From positions 3,355,501 through 3,419,500 of the forward strand of contig NZ_CP127173.1 of the NCBI RefSeq assembly GCF_030264295.1: DNA of 64,000 nucleotides, given 5' to 3'. The notes under the pieces were generated by a model. It saw only the letters and a list, made by a program, of their open reading frames with translations. It was not told the DNA's origin and searched no databases. The stretch is from Amycolatopsis nalaikhensis (GTDB lineage: Bacteria; Actinomycetota; Actinomycetes; Mycobacteriales; Pseudonocardiaceae). Of this stretch, positions 8,057 to 16,420 are shown piece after piece. Position 1 is the first letter of the stretch. Each line of letters opens with the position of its first letter. Both the position numbers and the translations under genes were made by a program.

Positions 8057-9820
8057 TCACCGGCTGCTCAATTGCCAACCCTCTGCGACGAACGCATCGG
8101 GATTCCGTTCACCGTCGAGGAGTGATCGGCCGCGCTCGGTGACTTTCACACCGTCGACCGAAACTCCGCGTCCCGTGTAGTTCGGGTCGGTGCTGTAACG
8201 CCACCGCAGGCTCACCGACGCGCCCTGGGGCAGCGTGGCGGTGACCTTCCACCAGGCACGGTGGCCGTGTCCGGAGAGCGACGTCACATCTCCGGAGGGT
8301 GCACCCGGACCGGAAACCGCCAAGGTGATCGGTTGCCAGTTCACGCCGTCGGTCGTGGCCTGCAGCTGCAATGGATCAGTCGGTCCTTCGGTGTCCACGA
8401 AGGCGGAAAAGGAAACCCGCGCTTGATCACTTTGCGTAGTAAATGCGCGAGTACTCAGCGTGGCCACGCCGGCATTACCCAGCGTGCTCGTCCAAGCGTC
8501 TTTTCCAACTGCCGGTTCCACCGCCATCGCCCTGGCCAGCGACGTCGCCCACACCTGCCGCGCGGTGTTGATCGAACCCCAGTTCCGGGTCGGGTGCACG
8601 CGGTTGGTGAGCAGGATCGCGAAGGAACGCGACTCGGGGTCGATGACCAGCGTCGTCCCGGTGTAACCGGTGTGCCCGGCGGTGACCGGCGACGCCAGCG
8701 CGCCCATGTACCAGGGCTGGTCGAGCTCGAAGCCGAGACCGTGCGAGTCGTCCGGGAACTGCTGGTTGTAGTTCGTCAGCATCTGGCGCACGGTGTCGCC
8801 GCCGAGGATCCGGTGCCCGCCGTAGGTGCCGCCGTTGAGGATCGTCTGGGCGAGGATCGCCATGTCGCCCGCGGTGCTGAAGACCCCGGCGTGCCCGGCG
8901 ACGCCGCCGAGCGACCACGCGTTCTCGTCGTGCACGCTGCCGCGCACCATCCCGCGCGGCGGGTTCGCCTCGAACTCCGTCGCGGCGATCCGGGCCAGCT
9001 TCGACGCGGGCGGGTTGTAGCCGGTGTCGACCATGCCCAGCGGCGCGGTGATGCGGTCGTGCACGACCTTGTCGAGCGGCTGCCCGGTCAGCTTCTCGAC
9101 GATGAAGCCGAGCGTGAGCAGGTTGATGTCGGAGTAGAGGTACGTCGTGCCCGGCTTGTTCTTCAGCGGGCTGTCGAGCACGGCCTGGCGGCGCGACGGG
9201 ATGTCCGGGTAGCCCGCCCACAGCGACGGGATCGGGTCGGCGTCGAACCCGGAGACGTGCGTGAGCAGCATCTTGACCGTGATGGCGGCTTTGTCGCCGG
9301 TCGCGAACTCGGGGAAGAAGCGGCTGACCGGGGTGTCGATGGTCAGCTGCCCGCGTTCGACCAGCTGCAGCACGGCGATCGACGTGAACAGCTTCGAGAT
9401 CGACGCCATGTCGAAGATGGTGTCGTTCTTCATCGGGACCTGCTGGTCCGCGGGCAGTTCGGTGCCGGCGGCGTCGGCGTACCGCAGCGCGCCGCCGACG
9501 GCGTACCGGTCGACGACCACGCCGTCGTGCGCCAGCAGGCCGACCGCGCCGGAGAAGTGCGGGTGCCCGGAGGCGTCCGGCTTCGTCCAGCTCGCCAGGA
9601 AGTCCTCCGCCGCCTTGATCGGCGCCGGATCGAGGTTCACCTCCTGCGGAGCCCCCGCGCGCAGCGTCGTCCACGCCGGGGCGAACCCGTGCTGCGGCCG
9701 GTCGAAGCGACCGGCGTCGTCGTGGCGTCCGGTGATGGCGCTGGCCCCCGAATTCAACACAGTCAACATCAGGGCGACCAGCACTCCGGTGGCCGCGGCG
9801 ATGACCTTCCTAGCACGCAC
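8057..9820 (-). CDS. secreted serine hydrolase of the class C beta-lactamase fold, AmiE-like
   Basis: 587-residue exported protein. Signal peptide about residues 1-28. The beta-lactamase-related domain has the S-X-X-K motif SISK (140-143), the tyrosine motif YSDIN (229-233) and HTG (383-385). The last ~140 residues form an additional beta-rich domain of the kind attached to secreted hydrolases. In B. subtilis the protein of this fold next to nagZ and namZ is AmiE, an N-acetylmuramyl-L-alanine amidase that strips peptides from muropeptides; the same neighbourhood here suggests the same job. An esterase or D-aminopeptidase cannot be excluded. GTG start 10 bases after the namZ stop, with GGGGGAA as ribosome site. 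Confidence 0.78.
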   Translation of the reverse strand: MRARKVIAAATGVLVALMLTVLNSGASAITGRHDDAGRFDRPQHGFAPAWTTLRAGAPQEVNLDPAPIKAAEDFLASWTKPDASGHPHFSGAVGLLAHDGVVVDRYAVGGALRYADAAGTELPADQQVPMKNDTIFDMASISKLFTSIAVLQLVERGQLTIDTPVSRFFPEFATGDKAAITVKMLLTHVSGFDADPIPSLWAGYPDIPSRRQAVLDSPLKNKPGTTYLYSDINLLTLGFIVEKLTGQPLDKVVHDRITAPLGMVDTGYNPPASKLARIAATEFEANPPRGMVRGSVHDENAWSLGGVAGHAGVFSTAGDMAILAQTILNGGTYGGHRILGGDTVRQMLTNYNQQFPDDSHGLGFELDQPWYMGALASPVTAGHTGYTGTTLVIDPESRSFAILLTNRVHPTRNWGSINTARQVWATSLARAMAVEPAVGKDAWTSTLGNAGVATLSTRAFTTQSDQARVSFSAFVDTEGPTDPLQLQATTDGVNWQPITLAVSGPGAPSGDVTSLSGHGHRAWWKVTATLPQGASVSLRWRYSTDPNYTGRGVSVDGVKVTERGRSLLDGERNPDAFVAEGWQLSSR

Positions 9821-9830
9821 GAGTTCCCCC

Positions 9831-11108
9831 TCAGCGGTAGAGCAGGTAGTGGCGACGTCTCCGGTCGAACTCGGCGAGCTCGGCCCGCCAGGCCCCGGTG
9901 ACCTCGTCGACGCCCGCCCCGGCGTCGACCATGGTCCGCAGGCGGTCGGAGCCGGAGAGCTTGTCGATGTAGTTGTCGGGACGCCAGGCGAAGACGTCCG
10001 GGTGCAGGGCCTTGGCCGTGACGAGCATGGCGACCGCGGTCCGGATGGCGTCGAAGGCGCGCGGGTCGTCGACGCTCACCTGCACGCCCCCGCAGGTCTG
10101 GTTGACGAACTTGCTGAACGTCGGCACGAAGTAGATCTCGCGGAACTTCGCGCCGGGCAGCCGCAGGTCTTCGAGCTTCTCGCGCCAGCGCCAGTCGAGC
10201 CCGGGCGCGCCGATGATCTCGAACGGCCTGGTCGTGCCGCGGCCTTCGGAGAACACCGTGCCCTCGAACATGCCGGTGCCCGGGTAGACGAGCGCCGTGT
10301 CCGGCGTCGGCATGTTCGGGCTGGGCAGCACCCAGTTCAGGCCGGTCCGCGCGAAGAGCGTGTCGCGCTGCCAGCCGCGTACTTGAACGACTTCGAGGTT
10401 CTTGAGTTCGACGCCGTCACCGAGCAGGAACTCCGCGGCGAAGAAGCGCGCGAGTTCGCCGACGGTCATGCCGTGCTGCTGCGCGATCGGCTTCCGCCCG
10501 ATCCCGGAGGCGAACTTCGGGTCCAGGACCGGGCCCGCCAGGCGGCCGCCGATCGGGTTCGGGCGGTCGAGCACGACGAACGCGGCGTTGACCTTCGCCG
10601 CCGCGACCATCGCGGTGTAGAGGGACCAGATGTAGGTGTAGAAGCGCGCGCCGACGTCGGCGATGTCGAAGACGACCGTGTCGACGCCCGCCTTCGTGAA
10701 CAGCGAAGCGAGCTTCGTCGCGTCGACGCCGTACGCGTCGTACACCGGGACGCCGGTGCGCGGGTCCGTATAGTCGCCTTCGGAACCGCCTGCCTGTGCG
10801 CTGCCGCGGAAGCCGTGCTCGGGCCCGAAGGCCGCGACCGGCTTGACGCCGGCCGCGACCATCGAGTCGACGATGTGGTCGCCGTTCAGCAGCACACCCG
10901 TCGGGTTGGACAACACGCCGAGCTTGCGGCCCTTGAGCGGCCGCCAGCCCTGCGCGGCCAGCTGCTCCGCGCCGGTGAGGACCCGGTTCCCGCTTTGCGT
11001 GGCCACTCCCGGCTGTTCCGGCTGCGCTCCGGCCACGGCTGAGCCGCCCGTCAGCGCCGGGACCGCGAGCGCGCTCGCGCCGAGGAAGTGGCGCCGGTTG
11101 AGGTTCAC
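9831..11108 (-). CDS. namZ: exo-N-acetylmuramidase, DUF1343 (YbbC) family
   Basis: 425-residue protein of the DUF1343 family, whose members NamZ of B. subtilis and Tannerella release MurNAc from the non-reducing end of peptidoglycan fragments. The N-terminus NRRHFLGASALAVPAL is a twin-arginine signal (R5-R6), so export by Tat in folded form is likely. Family regions include LGVLSNPTGVLLNGDHIVD, FGPEHGFRG and DRPNPIGG. The GTG start at 11108 overlaps the nagZ stop as GTGA, giving tight coupling; the stop is 10 bases before the amiE-like start. The three-gene order nagZ-namZ-amiE is that of a muropeptide rescue operon. Confidence 0.88.
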   Translation of the reverse strand: MNLNRRHFLGASALAVPALTGGSAVAGAQPEQPGVATQSGNRVLTGAEQLAAQGWRPLKGRKLGVLSNPTGVLLNGDHIVDSMVAAGVKPVAAFGPEHGFRGSAQAGGSEGDYTDPRTGVPVYDAYGVDATKLASLFTKAGVDTVVFDIADVGARFYTYIWSLYTAMVAAAKVNAAFVVLDRPNPIGGRLAGPVLDPKFASGIGRKPIAQQHGMTVGELARFFAAEFLLGDGVELKNLEVVQVRGWQRDTLFARTGLNWVLPSPNMPTPDTALVYPGTGMFEGTVFSEGRGTTRPFEIIGAPGLDWRWREKLEDLRLPGAKFREIYFVPTFSKFVNQTCGGVQVSVDDPRAFDAIRTAVAMLVTAKALHPDVFAWRPDNYIDKLSGSDRLRTMVDAGAGVDEVTGAWRAELAEFDRRRRHYLLYR

Positions 11109-12895
11109 CACGTGAGCCCGTGGCCGAACGGATACTTCACGGTGTGCACGTCGGTGCCCGCCGGGATGTCGACCGGCAGCTTCCCGACCGGCTTCGTCTC
11201 GCCGAGGATGACCTTGGCGAGCGCCTCCAGGGTCGGCCCGATGTAGCCGTAGGTCGCCAGCCACGTCTTGACGGCGCTCGGGTACCCGGCGTCGTACGGG
11301 ATCTGCGCGGCGACCGCGACGACCGGCTTCCCCGTGGCCTGCAAGGCGTCCAGGAGCTTGGTCTGCAGCGGGAAGCCGCCGATGTTGTTGGTCAGCACGA
11401 CGACCAGGTCGACGTTCTTCGCGTCGGCGACGGCCTGGGCGATCTGGGCGTCCGTCGGGGCCTGCCCGGTCTGGTACGCGGTCGCCTGCGTGCCGTGGGC
11501 GGTCAGTTTCTCGGCGAGCGTCGCCGTCGTCGAGACGCCCCAGCCGGTGACGAGCGTCGTCGCGGGCTTCTGCTTCAGCGGCAGGAGACCGGCGTCGTTC
11601 GCGATGGCCGTGATGCCGCGGTCGGCGATGTCCTGCGCGGTGGCGAGGTGCGACGGCGTGCCAACCGTCTTCATGACCTTGTTCGTGTCCACGAACGGCG
11701 AGAAGAGGATGCCCCGCTTGAACTTCAGCTTGAGGACGCGGAGCACGCTCTGGTCGATCTGCCGCATCGGGATCTCACCGGACTTCACCGCGGCGAGCAC
11801 CGAGTTGATGGCGACGTCGAGGTGCACCGGCATGAGCAGCTGGTCGACGCCCGCCTTCAGGGCGAGGACGGGGATCTCGGCGTCGCTGTGCATCTCGCGC
11901 ACGCCCTGCATCTCGAGGGAGTCGGTGACGATCACGCCGTTGTAGCCGAGTTCGTTGCGCAGCTTCCCGGTGACGATCGGCTTCGACAGCGTCGCGGGTT
12001 CGAGCGACGGGTCGAGGCTGGGGAACTGGATGTGCGCGGTCATGATCGAGTCGATGCCCGCCGCGATCGCCGCCTTGAACGGCGGCACGTCGGTGGCCCG
12101 CCACTGGTCCTCGGTGCTGTCGATCCGCGGCAGGCCGGTGTGGCTGTCGGTCGGCGCGGCGCCGTGGCCGGGGAAGTGCTTCGAGGTCGCGGCCACGGAC
12201 TGCTGGAAGCCCTTGATCTCCGCGGTGACGTAGTCGCTGGCCAGGCCGGGCTGCCCGGAGAACGAACGGACGCCGATGACCGGGTTGACCGGGTTGGAGT
12301 TGACGTCCGAATCGGGCGCGAAGTCCTGGTTGATGCCGACGGCCCGCAGCTCCTGGCCGAGGATCGTCGCGGCCTGCGTCGCGCGGTTCGTGTCCCGGCC
12401 GGCCGAGATGGCCATGGCGTTCGGGAACTCGGTGGCCGGCGCGCCCATCCGCGTCACCGTGCCGCCTTCCTGGTCGGCGGCGATCTGCAGCGGGATGTGC
12501 GCCCCGCTGGTGATCGCGGCCTTCTGCAGGCCGTTCGACAGTTTCGCGACCTGCACGGGGTCGTCGAAGTTGTCACGCGTGGCGTTGTTGAAGTAGATGA
12601 CGCCGCCCAGGTGGTACTTCCGGACCACCTCGGCCGCGGTGTCGACGCCGAAGTCCGCCTGGTTCTTCGGGTTCACCTCGTCGGCCGACTTGCCGTTCAC
12701 CCACGTGACGAACAGCTGCCCGACCTTTTCTTCGAGCGTGAGCCCGCGCAGTGCCTGCGTCGCCGCGGCCTCCGCCCGCGCGTCCGCGCTCACCGCCGGT
12801 GCGCTCGCCGCCGTCGCGACACCCACACCGGTGAGGGCGAGCACCCCCGCGACGGGCAGGGCGAGCGCATGGAACCTCCGATTTCGGGTCGTCAC
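11105..12895 (-). CDS. nagZ: beta-N-acetylglucosaminidase NagZ, glycoside hydrolase family 3
   Basis: 596-residue exported GH3 enzyme that removes GlcNAc from the non-reducing end of peptidoglycan fragments. Signal peptide about residues 1-37. KHFPGHG (239-245) is the NagZ signature, followed by TDSHTGLP, where D250-S-H252 forms the Asp-His acid/base dyad of this subfamily. The nucleophile is D325 in VIVTDSLEM. A C-terminal GH3_C-type domain (about 400-596) follows, as in the Gram-positive two-domain form. GTG at 12895 is used because GGGAGG sits 7 bases upstream and the signal peptide begins there. First gene of the nagZ-namZ-amiE operon; the 629 bases upstream contain its promoter. Confidence 0.93.
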   Translation of the reverse strand: MTTRNRRFHALALPVAGVLALTGVGVATAASAPAVSADARAEAAATQALRGLTLEEKVGQLFVTWVNGKSADEVNPKNQADFGVDTAAEVVRKYHLGGVIYFNNATRDNFDDPVQVAKLSNGLQKAAITSGAHIPLQIAADQEGGTVTRMGAPATEFPNAMAISAGRDTNRATQAATILGQELRAVGINQDFAPDSDVNSNPVNPVIGVRSFSGQPGLASDYVTAEIKGFQQSVAATSKHFPGHGAAPTDSHTGLPRIDSTEDQWRATDVPPFKAAIAAGIDSIMTAHIQFPSLDPSLEPATLSKPIVTGKLRNELGYNGVIVTDSLEMQGVREMHSDAEIPVLALKAGVDQLLMPVHLDVAINSVLAAVKSGEIPMRQIDQSVLRVLKLKFKRGILFSPFVDTNKVMKTVGTPSHLATAQDIADRGITAIANDAGLLPLKQKPATTLVTGWGVSTTATLAEKLTAHGTQATAYQTGQAPTDAQIAQAVADAKNVDLVVVLTNNIGGFPLQTKLLDALQATGKPVVAVAAQIPYDAGYPSAVKTWLATYGYIGPTLEALAKVILGETKPVGKLPVDIPAGTDVHTVKYPFGHGLTW

Positions 12896-13524
12896 GACCA
12901 GCCTCCCAGAAAGTTGCGGGCGCCCGGCGGACGTGAGAAGTCCACTCGGAGGCGCCAGTATCGGGAAGCTACTCACCGAATCCGGCGATGTCCATCGACC
13001 GACCGCACCAACGGGCCGTTCGTACCCGGATCGGTAGGAAAGTCGCCGTTCGCAAGATGCGGGATTGCGGACCACGTCGGCGAGTGGGCTGTGCATCGCC
13101 GGACTTTCCGCATAGACGAGGCGGCGCCCGTGACCCCGAAGGGCCAACGGGCGCCGCCTGCAAGCGCGAACTTCTCGGGCGACCAAGCGTGCAACTCTGG
13201 TCGTACCTACATGGACTCGGCGTGTGGCGTCCCACTACGCAGTCCCTAGACGACGAGCCTCCCGCGGCGCGCTGCGCGTGGGTACCCGGAGTCCGCGCAC
13301 GGAGGTTTGCCGGGGTGGAACAGGCTTCTCTTCTACCTGCTCCCTGGCCGACCGAACGTCCGCACCTACTTTCTACGCCGTGAGCCCGGTCACTTCAAGT
13401 GCGCGGATGGGTGCACCGGTACAGAGGCTGGATCGGGTGACATCGGCACCCTGCGCGACGGACAATTCGGGGCTGGGCCAAGCAAACCGGCGATCGTACG
13501 GCCGTGTGGGTGGCGGGTTCGCGG
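12896..13524. other. intergenic region upstream of nagZ
   Basis: Stretch between the nagZ start and the end of the HAD phosphatase gene, which is read in the same direction. It must hold the nagZ promoter. No convincing protein, tRNA or strong hairpin was seen; short open frames here have no recognisable composition or start signal. Confidence 0.5.
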
Positions 13525-14355
13525 CTATCGGGACCGACGGCGACGGCTGAGGCCGTACCAGGTCGCGCCGGCGGCCACCGCGCCGACGCCGAGGGCCACC
13601 ATCCCCGCCGAGCGCGTCGGGATGCGGCTGCGCAGTGACATGGGCCGGTCGAACGCGAGGATCGGCCAGCCCCGGTCGAGTGCCTCCCGCCGCAGGAGCT
13701 TGTCCGGGTTGACCGCGTGCGGGTGCCCGACGACCTCGAGGAGCGGGATGTCCGTGCTCGAGTCCGTGTAGGCGAAGCACTCGGCGAGGTCGTAGCCGTG
13801 GGTCGCGGCGAGCTGCTTCGCGGCGACGGCTTTGTTGGCGCCGTAGCAGTAGAAGTCGACTTGGCCGGAGTAGCGCCCGTCGACGATCTGCATCCGCGTG
13901 GCGACGCTGCGGGTCGCGCCGAGCATCTCCGCGACCGGCGCGACGACCTCCTCGCCGGTCGCCGAGAGCACGATGACGTCGTGGCCGTCCTGGCGGTGGC
14001 GGGTGATCAGCTCGGCCGCCTCCACGTACACGAGCGGGTCGACGACGTCGTGCAGGGTTTCGCGGACGATCGCCGAAACCTGGGCGACGTCCCAGCCGGC
14101 GCACAGGGCGGAAACCTCGGCGCGCAGCCGCTCGGTCTTGTTCTCGTCGGCGCCGGCGAGCGAGAACACCAGCTGCGCGTAAGCGCTTCGCAACGCGGCG
14201 CGACGGTTGATCAGCCCCTCCCGGAGCAAGGGCTTGCTGAACGCCAGCGCGCTCGACGAAGCGATGATCGTCTTGTCCAGGTCGAAGAACGCGGCCACCG
14301 CGTGCTCCGGGCCCGGCTTCCGGACGCGCGACGGCGCGCTGCTCGGTTCGGCCAC
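13525..14355 (-). CDS. HAD-superfamily phosphatase (SerB/CicA-like, IB subfamily)
   Basis: 276-residue HAD hydrolase. Motif I is FFDLDKTI (residues 24-31), motif II is VIVLSATGEEV (about 128-138), and motif IV is AYTDSSTDIPLLE (about 207-219). A C-terminal hydrophobic segment (MVALGVGAVAAGATWYGL) followed by a basic tail suggests a membrane anchor. Orthologues sit next to ssd and the tad genes in mycobacteria (Rv3661) and in Streptomyces, where the Streptomyces gene has been called morphological-differentiation associated. GTG start at 14355, because in-frame sequence before it lacks a ribosome site. Substrate unknown; phosphoserine-like or lipid phosphate substrates are both possible. Confidence 0.85.
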   Translation of the reverse strand: MAEPSSAPSRVRKPGPEHAVAAFFDLDKTIIASSSALAFSKPLLREGLINRRAALRSAYAQLVFSLAGADENKTERLRAEVSALCAGWDVAQVSAIVRETLHDVVDPLVYVEAAELITRHRQDGHDVIVLSATGEEVVAPVAEMLGATRSVATRMQIVDGRYSGQVDFYCYGANKAVAAKQLAATHGYDLAECFAYTDSSTDIPLLEVVGHPHAVNPDKLLRREALDRGWPILAFDRPMSLRSRIPTRSAGMVALGVGAVAAGATWYGLSRRRRSR

Positions 14356-14519
14356 GTGACCAGGATAGGAGCTTGATCGACGCGCGTCCCGTTGATCCAC
14401 CACGCGCGCGTCGCGGCGGGCGGAAAATCCATGACAACAAGGCACTTCCGGCGCGCCATGCCGTTATCGAACTGTGTGCATCGCCCGGCGCGCGAACCTG
14501 CGCACCCCGGAGTTACAGT

Positions 14520-14620
14520 GAGGGAGCCCGGTGTCCAACCGGGCCGGTTCAGTCCGACCCCCCGGGGCTGAACCCACGGCGGCCCCCGTCCCTCCCCCCT
14601 GGCGGGGGCCGCCCTCTTAC
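14520..14620 (+). ncRNA. 6C small RNA (two stem-loops with C6 loops)
   Basis: Structured RNA matching the actinobacterial 6C motif. A 5' hairpin GCCCGGT/ACCGGGC (14526-14532 / 14538-14544) is followed by stem GGTTCAG/CTGAACC (14546-14552 / 14568-14574) with six Cs in its loop (14558-14563), then an 11-bp stem (14578-14588 / 14603-14613) with six Cs in its loop (14594-14599), which also serves as terminator before CTCTT. TACAGT at 14514-14519 is a plausible -10. The location between a HAD phosphatase gene and ssd is exactly that of the M. tuberculosis 6C RNA (B11), which uses its C-rich loops to pair with G-rich ribosome sites. The rest of the gap up to 14978 shows nothing else. Confidence 0.9.
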
Positions 14621-14978
14621 CTCCTCCTAACCTTCGCGATTTCCCTTGCGCCCGTTGGGTTCCTGTCGGCCAACTCGTTTTGCCGTCCGTTAACCCGGAA
14701 TGCTTTCCCGGCCTTTCTCGGCCTTTCCGGGAATCGCGCCGGATTCATCGGATGCGGTTCTTTCGCGCTGATTCCCGCCGCAAGTGCGTCGCGGGCGGGC
14801 GAGATCCTGCCACAGCTCACCGACAGAACCCACCGGCGAGCCACAGCCAGGACCGCGGTTGTCCACAACACCCCGCTTGTCCACAGCCGCCCGCCCGCCC
14901 CGTTGTGCCACCCGGCCACCGCCCGCGACGGTGGAACCCGGGCCACCCGAGGCCCGCACCGGCGACGGGGGAGGAAGC

Positions 14979-16052
14979 ATGACGGGAGAACGACCGCTCG
15001 TGGTCGCGGCCGACGAGACGGTGCTCGACGAGATACTGCGCGTGGCGGCGGTGGCGGGCTGCGAGGTCGACCGGGCACCGGACCTGACGGCGGCCCGAGG
15101 GCACTGGGCCCGGGCGCCCTTGGTGGTCCTGGACGAAGAAGCCGCCCGGCTGCCACCGGTGCTGCCCCGGCGCGCCGGGATCGTGCTGGTCTGCAAGGGC
15201 AGCCCGGGGCCGAGGACGTGGGAGCACGCGTTCCGCGGCGGCGTCGAGCGCGTGATCTCGTTGCCGGAGGAGGAGACGGAGCTGGCGGGCGCGTTCGCCG
15301 ACGTGGTCGAGACCCCGGCGGAGGAGGCGGGCCTGGTGCTCGCGGTGGTCGGCGGCCGCGGCGGAGCGGGAGCGTCGGTCTTCGCGGCGACGCTGGCGTT
15401 GGCGGCCGACCGAGACCCGGGCGGCGCGCTGCTGGTGGACTGCGACCCGCTCGGCGGTGGCCTGGACTTGTTGCTGGGGTTGGAAAAGATCCCGGGCCCC
15501 CGCTGGTCGGAGGTCCAGCTGAGCGGCCGCATCTCGGTCCCGTCCCTGGCGGCGGCGCTGCCGAGGAGAAGACATCGGGGCGGCAGCTTGCCGGTGCTGG
15601 CGTGCGGCTCGGAGGGCCAAGGCCCCTCAGCCGAGTCTCTGTCAGCGGTGGTTTCGGCGGGCCGCAGAGCGGGCCGCACGGTGGTGTGCGACCTCCCCCG
15701 AACGCTGGGACCGGCGGCCGCGGAAGCGGTGACGGTGGCCGACTTGGTGGTGCTCCTGGTCCCGGTGGAGTTCCGAGCCTGCATGGCGGCGAAGCAGGTG
15801 CTGCGCGCGCTGTCGGAGCTGACGGCCCGCATCGGGGTAGTCGCGTGTGGACGATCGCTGACAGGAGCATCCCCCACCCAGACAGCAGGGCTGCTGGGCC
15901 CACCGTTGCTGACGACGATGCCCGCGGAGAGAGGCCTCCCGGCGGCGGTGGAGAGAGGCGAGTTCCCGGCAAAGCCCGCAGGTCCATTGGCAACGGCGGC
16001 GGCAGAGGTACTGGCGGTAGCCCGCCGCGAGGCAAAGGCGGCGGCCCGATGA
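14979..16052 (+). CDS. ssd: Ssd/CpaE-like septum-site-determining protein
   Basis: 357-residue MinD/ParA-superfamily protein. The N-terminal ~100 residues look like a receiver-type domain without an evident phospho-Asp set; the P-loop region is VVGGRGGAGASVFAATLALA (about 119-138), a deviant Walker A lacking the KGG-lysine pattern. VDCDPLGGGLDLLLGLE (about 151-167) matches the switch II area. In mycobacteria Ssd affects septation and in Tad systems CpaE places the secretion apparatus. ATG start with GGAGGAAG six bases ahead. It heads the tad operon and overlaps the next ORF by ATGA. Confidence 0.85.
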   Translation: MTGERPLVVAADETVLDEILRVAAVAGCEVDRAPDLTAARGHWARAPLVVLDEEAARLPPVLPRRAGIVLVCKGSPGPRTWEHAFRGGVERVISLPEEETELAGAFADVVETPAEEAGLVLAVVGGRGGAGASVFAATLALAADRDPGGALLVDCDPLGGGLDLLLGLEKIPGPRWSEVQLSGRISVPSLAAALPRRRHRGGSLPVLACGSEGQGPSAESLSAVVSAGRRAGRTVVCDLPRTLGPAAAEAVTVADLVVLLVPVEFRACMAAKQVLRALSELTARIGVVACGRSLTGASPTQTAGLLGPPLLTTMPAERGLPAAVERGEFPAKPAGPLATAAAEVLAVARREAKAAAR

Positions 16053-16420
16053 ACGAGCTGCGCAGAGGAGGAGCCCCGGTGAGAGTGTCCGACTTGCTGT
16101 TCCCCACGGTCCTGACATTGGCGGCCCGAGGCCCGGCAAGCGCACAGAACTTCCTGGCAGCGCTGGCCTCCCCGAGCGAAGAGCAACGCCCAGCCGCCCC
16201 GGCGACCACTGGCCCCAACTTCCTGCCCGCCGCGGCGGGCACCCGGGTAACCCGAGGCACCAGGCCGAGAGGGGCGGGCGACCGTCGCCGAGCGGGCCTG
16301 GTCTCGGCGGACTTAGTTCGCCCCGGCCACATCCCGTCAGGCGCCGAGAACGTCCTGCCCGCCGTGGCGGGCACCCGGGTAACCCGAGCCACCACGTCGA
16401 GACGGGCGGTGAAGTCATGA
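16049..16420 (+). CDS. small coupled ORF between ssd and tadA, unknown function
   Basis: 123-residue open frame that begins in an ATGA overlap with ssd and ends in an ATGA overlap with tadA, so it is embedded in the operon reading chain. The first ~40 residues are moderately hydrophobic (VSDLLFPTVLTLAARG); the rest is Arg/Pro/Ala-rich and contains a 44-residue-spaced repeat (NFLPAAAGTRVTRG and NVLPAVAGTRVTRA). No family recognised. The perfect coupling argues for translation, the composition and repeat argue for a rapidly changing or decaying gene. Codon use is as G+C-rich as its neighbours. Confidence 0.5.
   Translation: MNELRRGGAPVRVSDLLFPTVLTLAARGPASAQNFLAALASPSEEQRPAAPATTGPNFLPAAAGTRVTRGTRPRGAGDRRRAGLVSADLVRPGHIPSGAENVLPAVAGTRVTRATTSRRAVKS
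16222..16388 (+). repeat. in-frame 35-bp direct repeat, 132 bp apart
   Basis: About 35 bases beginning CCTGCCCGCCGCGGCGGGCA at 16222 recur at 16354 with one or two changes, and similarity continues weakly beyond. Each copy contains a GC-rich dyad (GCCCGCC/GGCGGGC). The spacing of 132 bases is a multiple of three, so the reading frame is kept. Confidence 0.7.
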
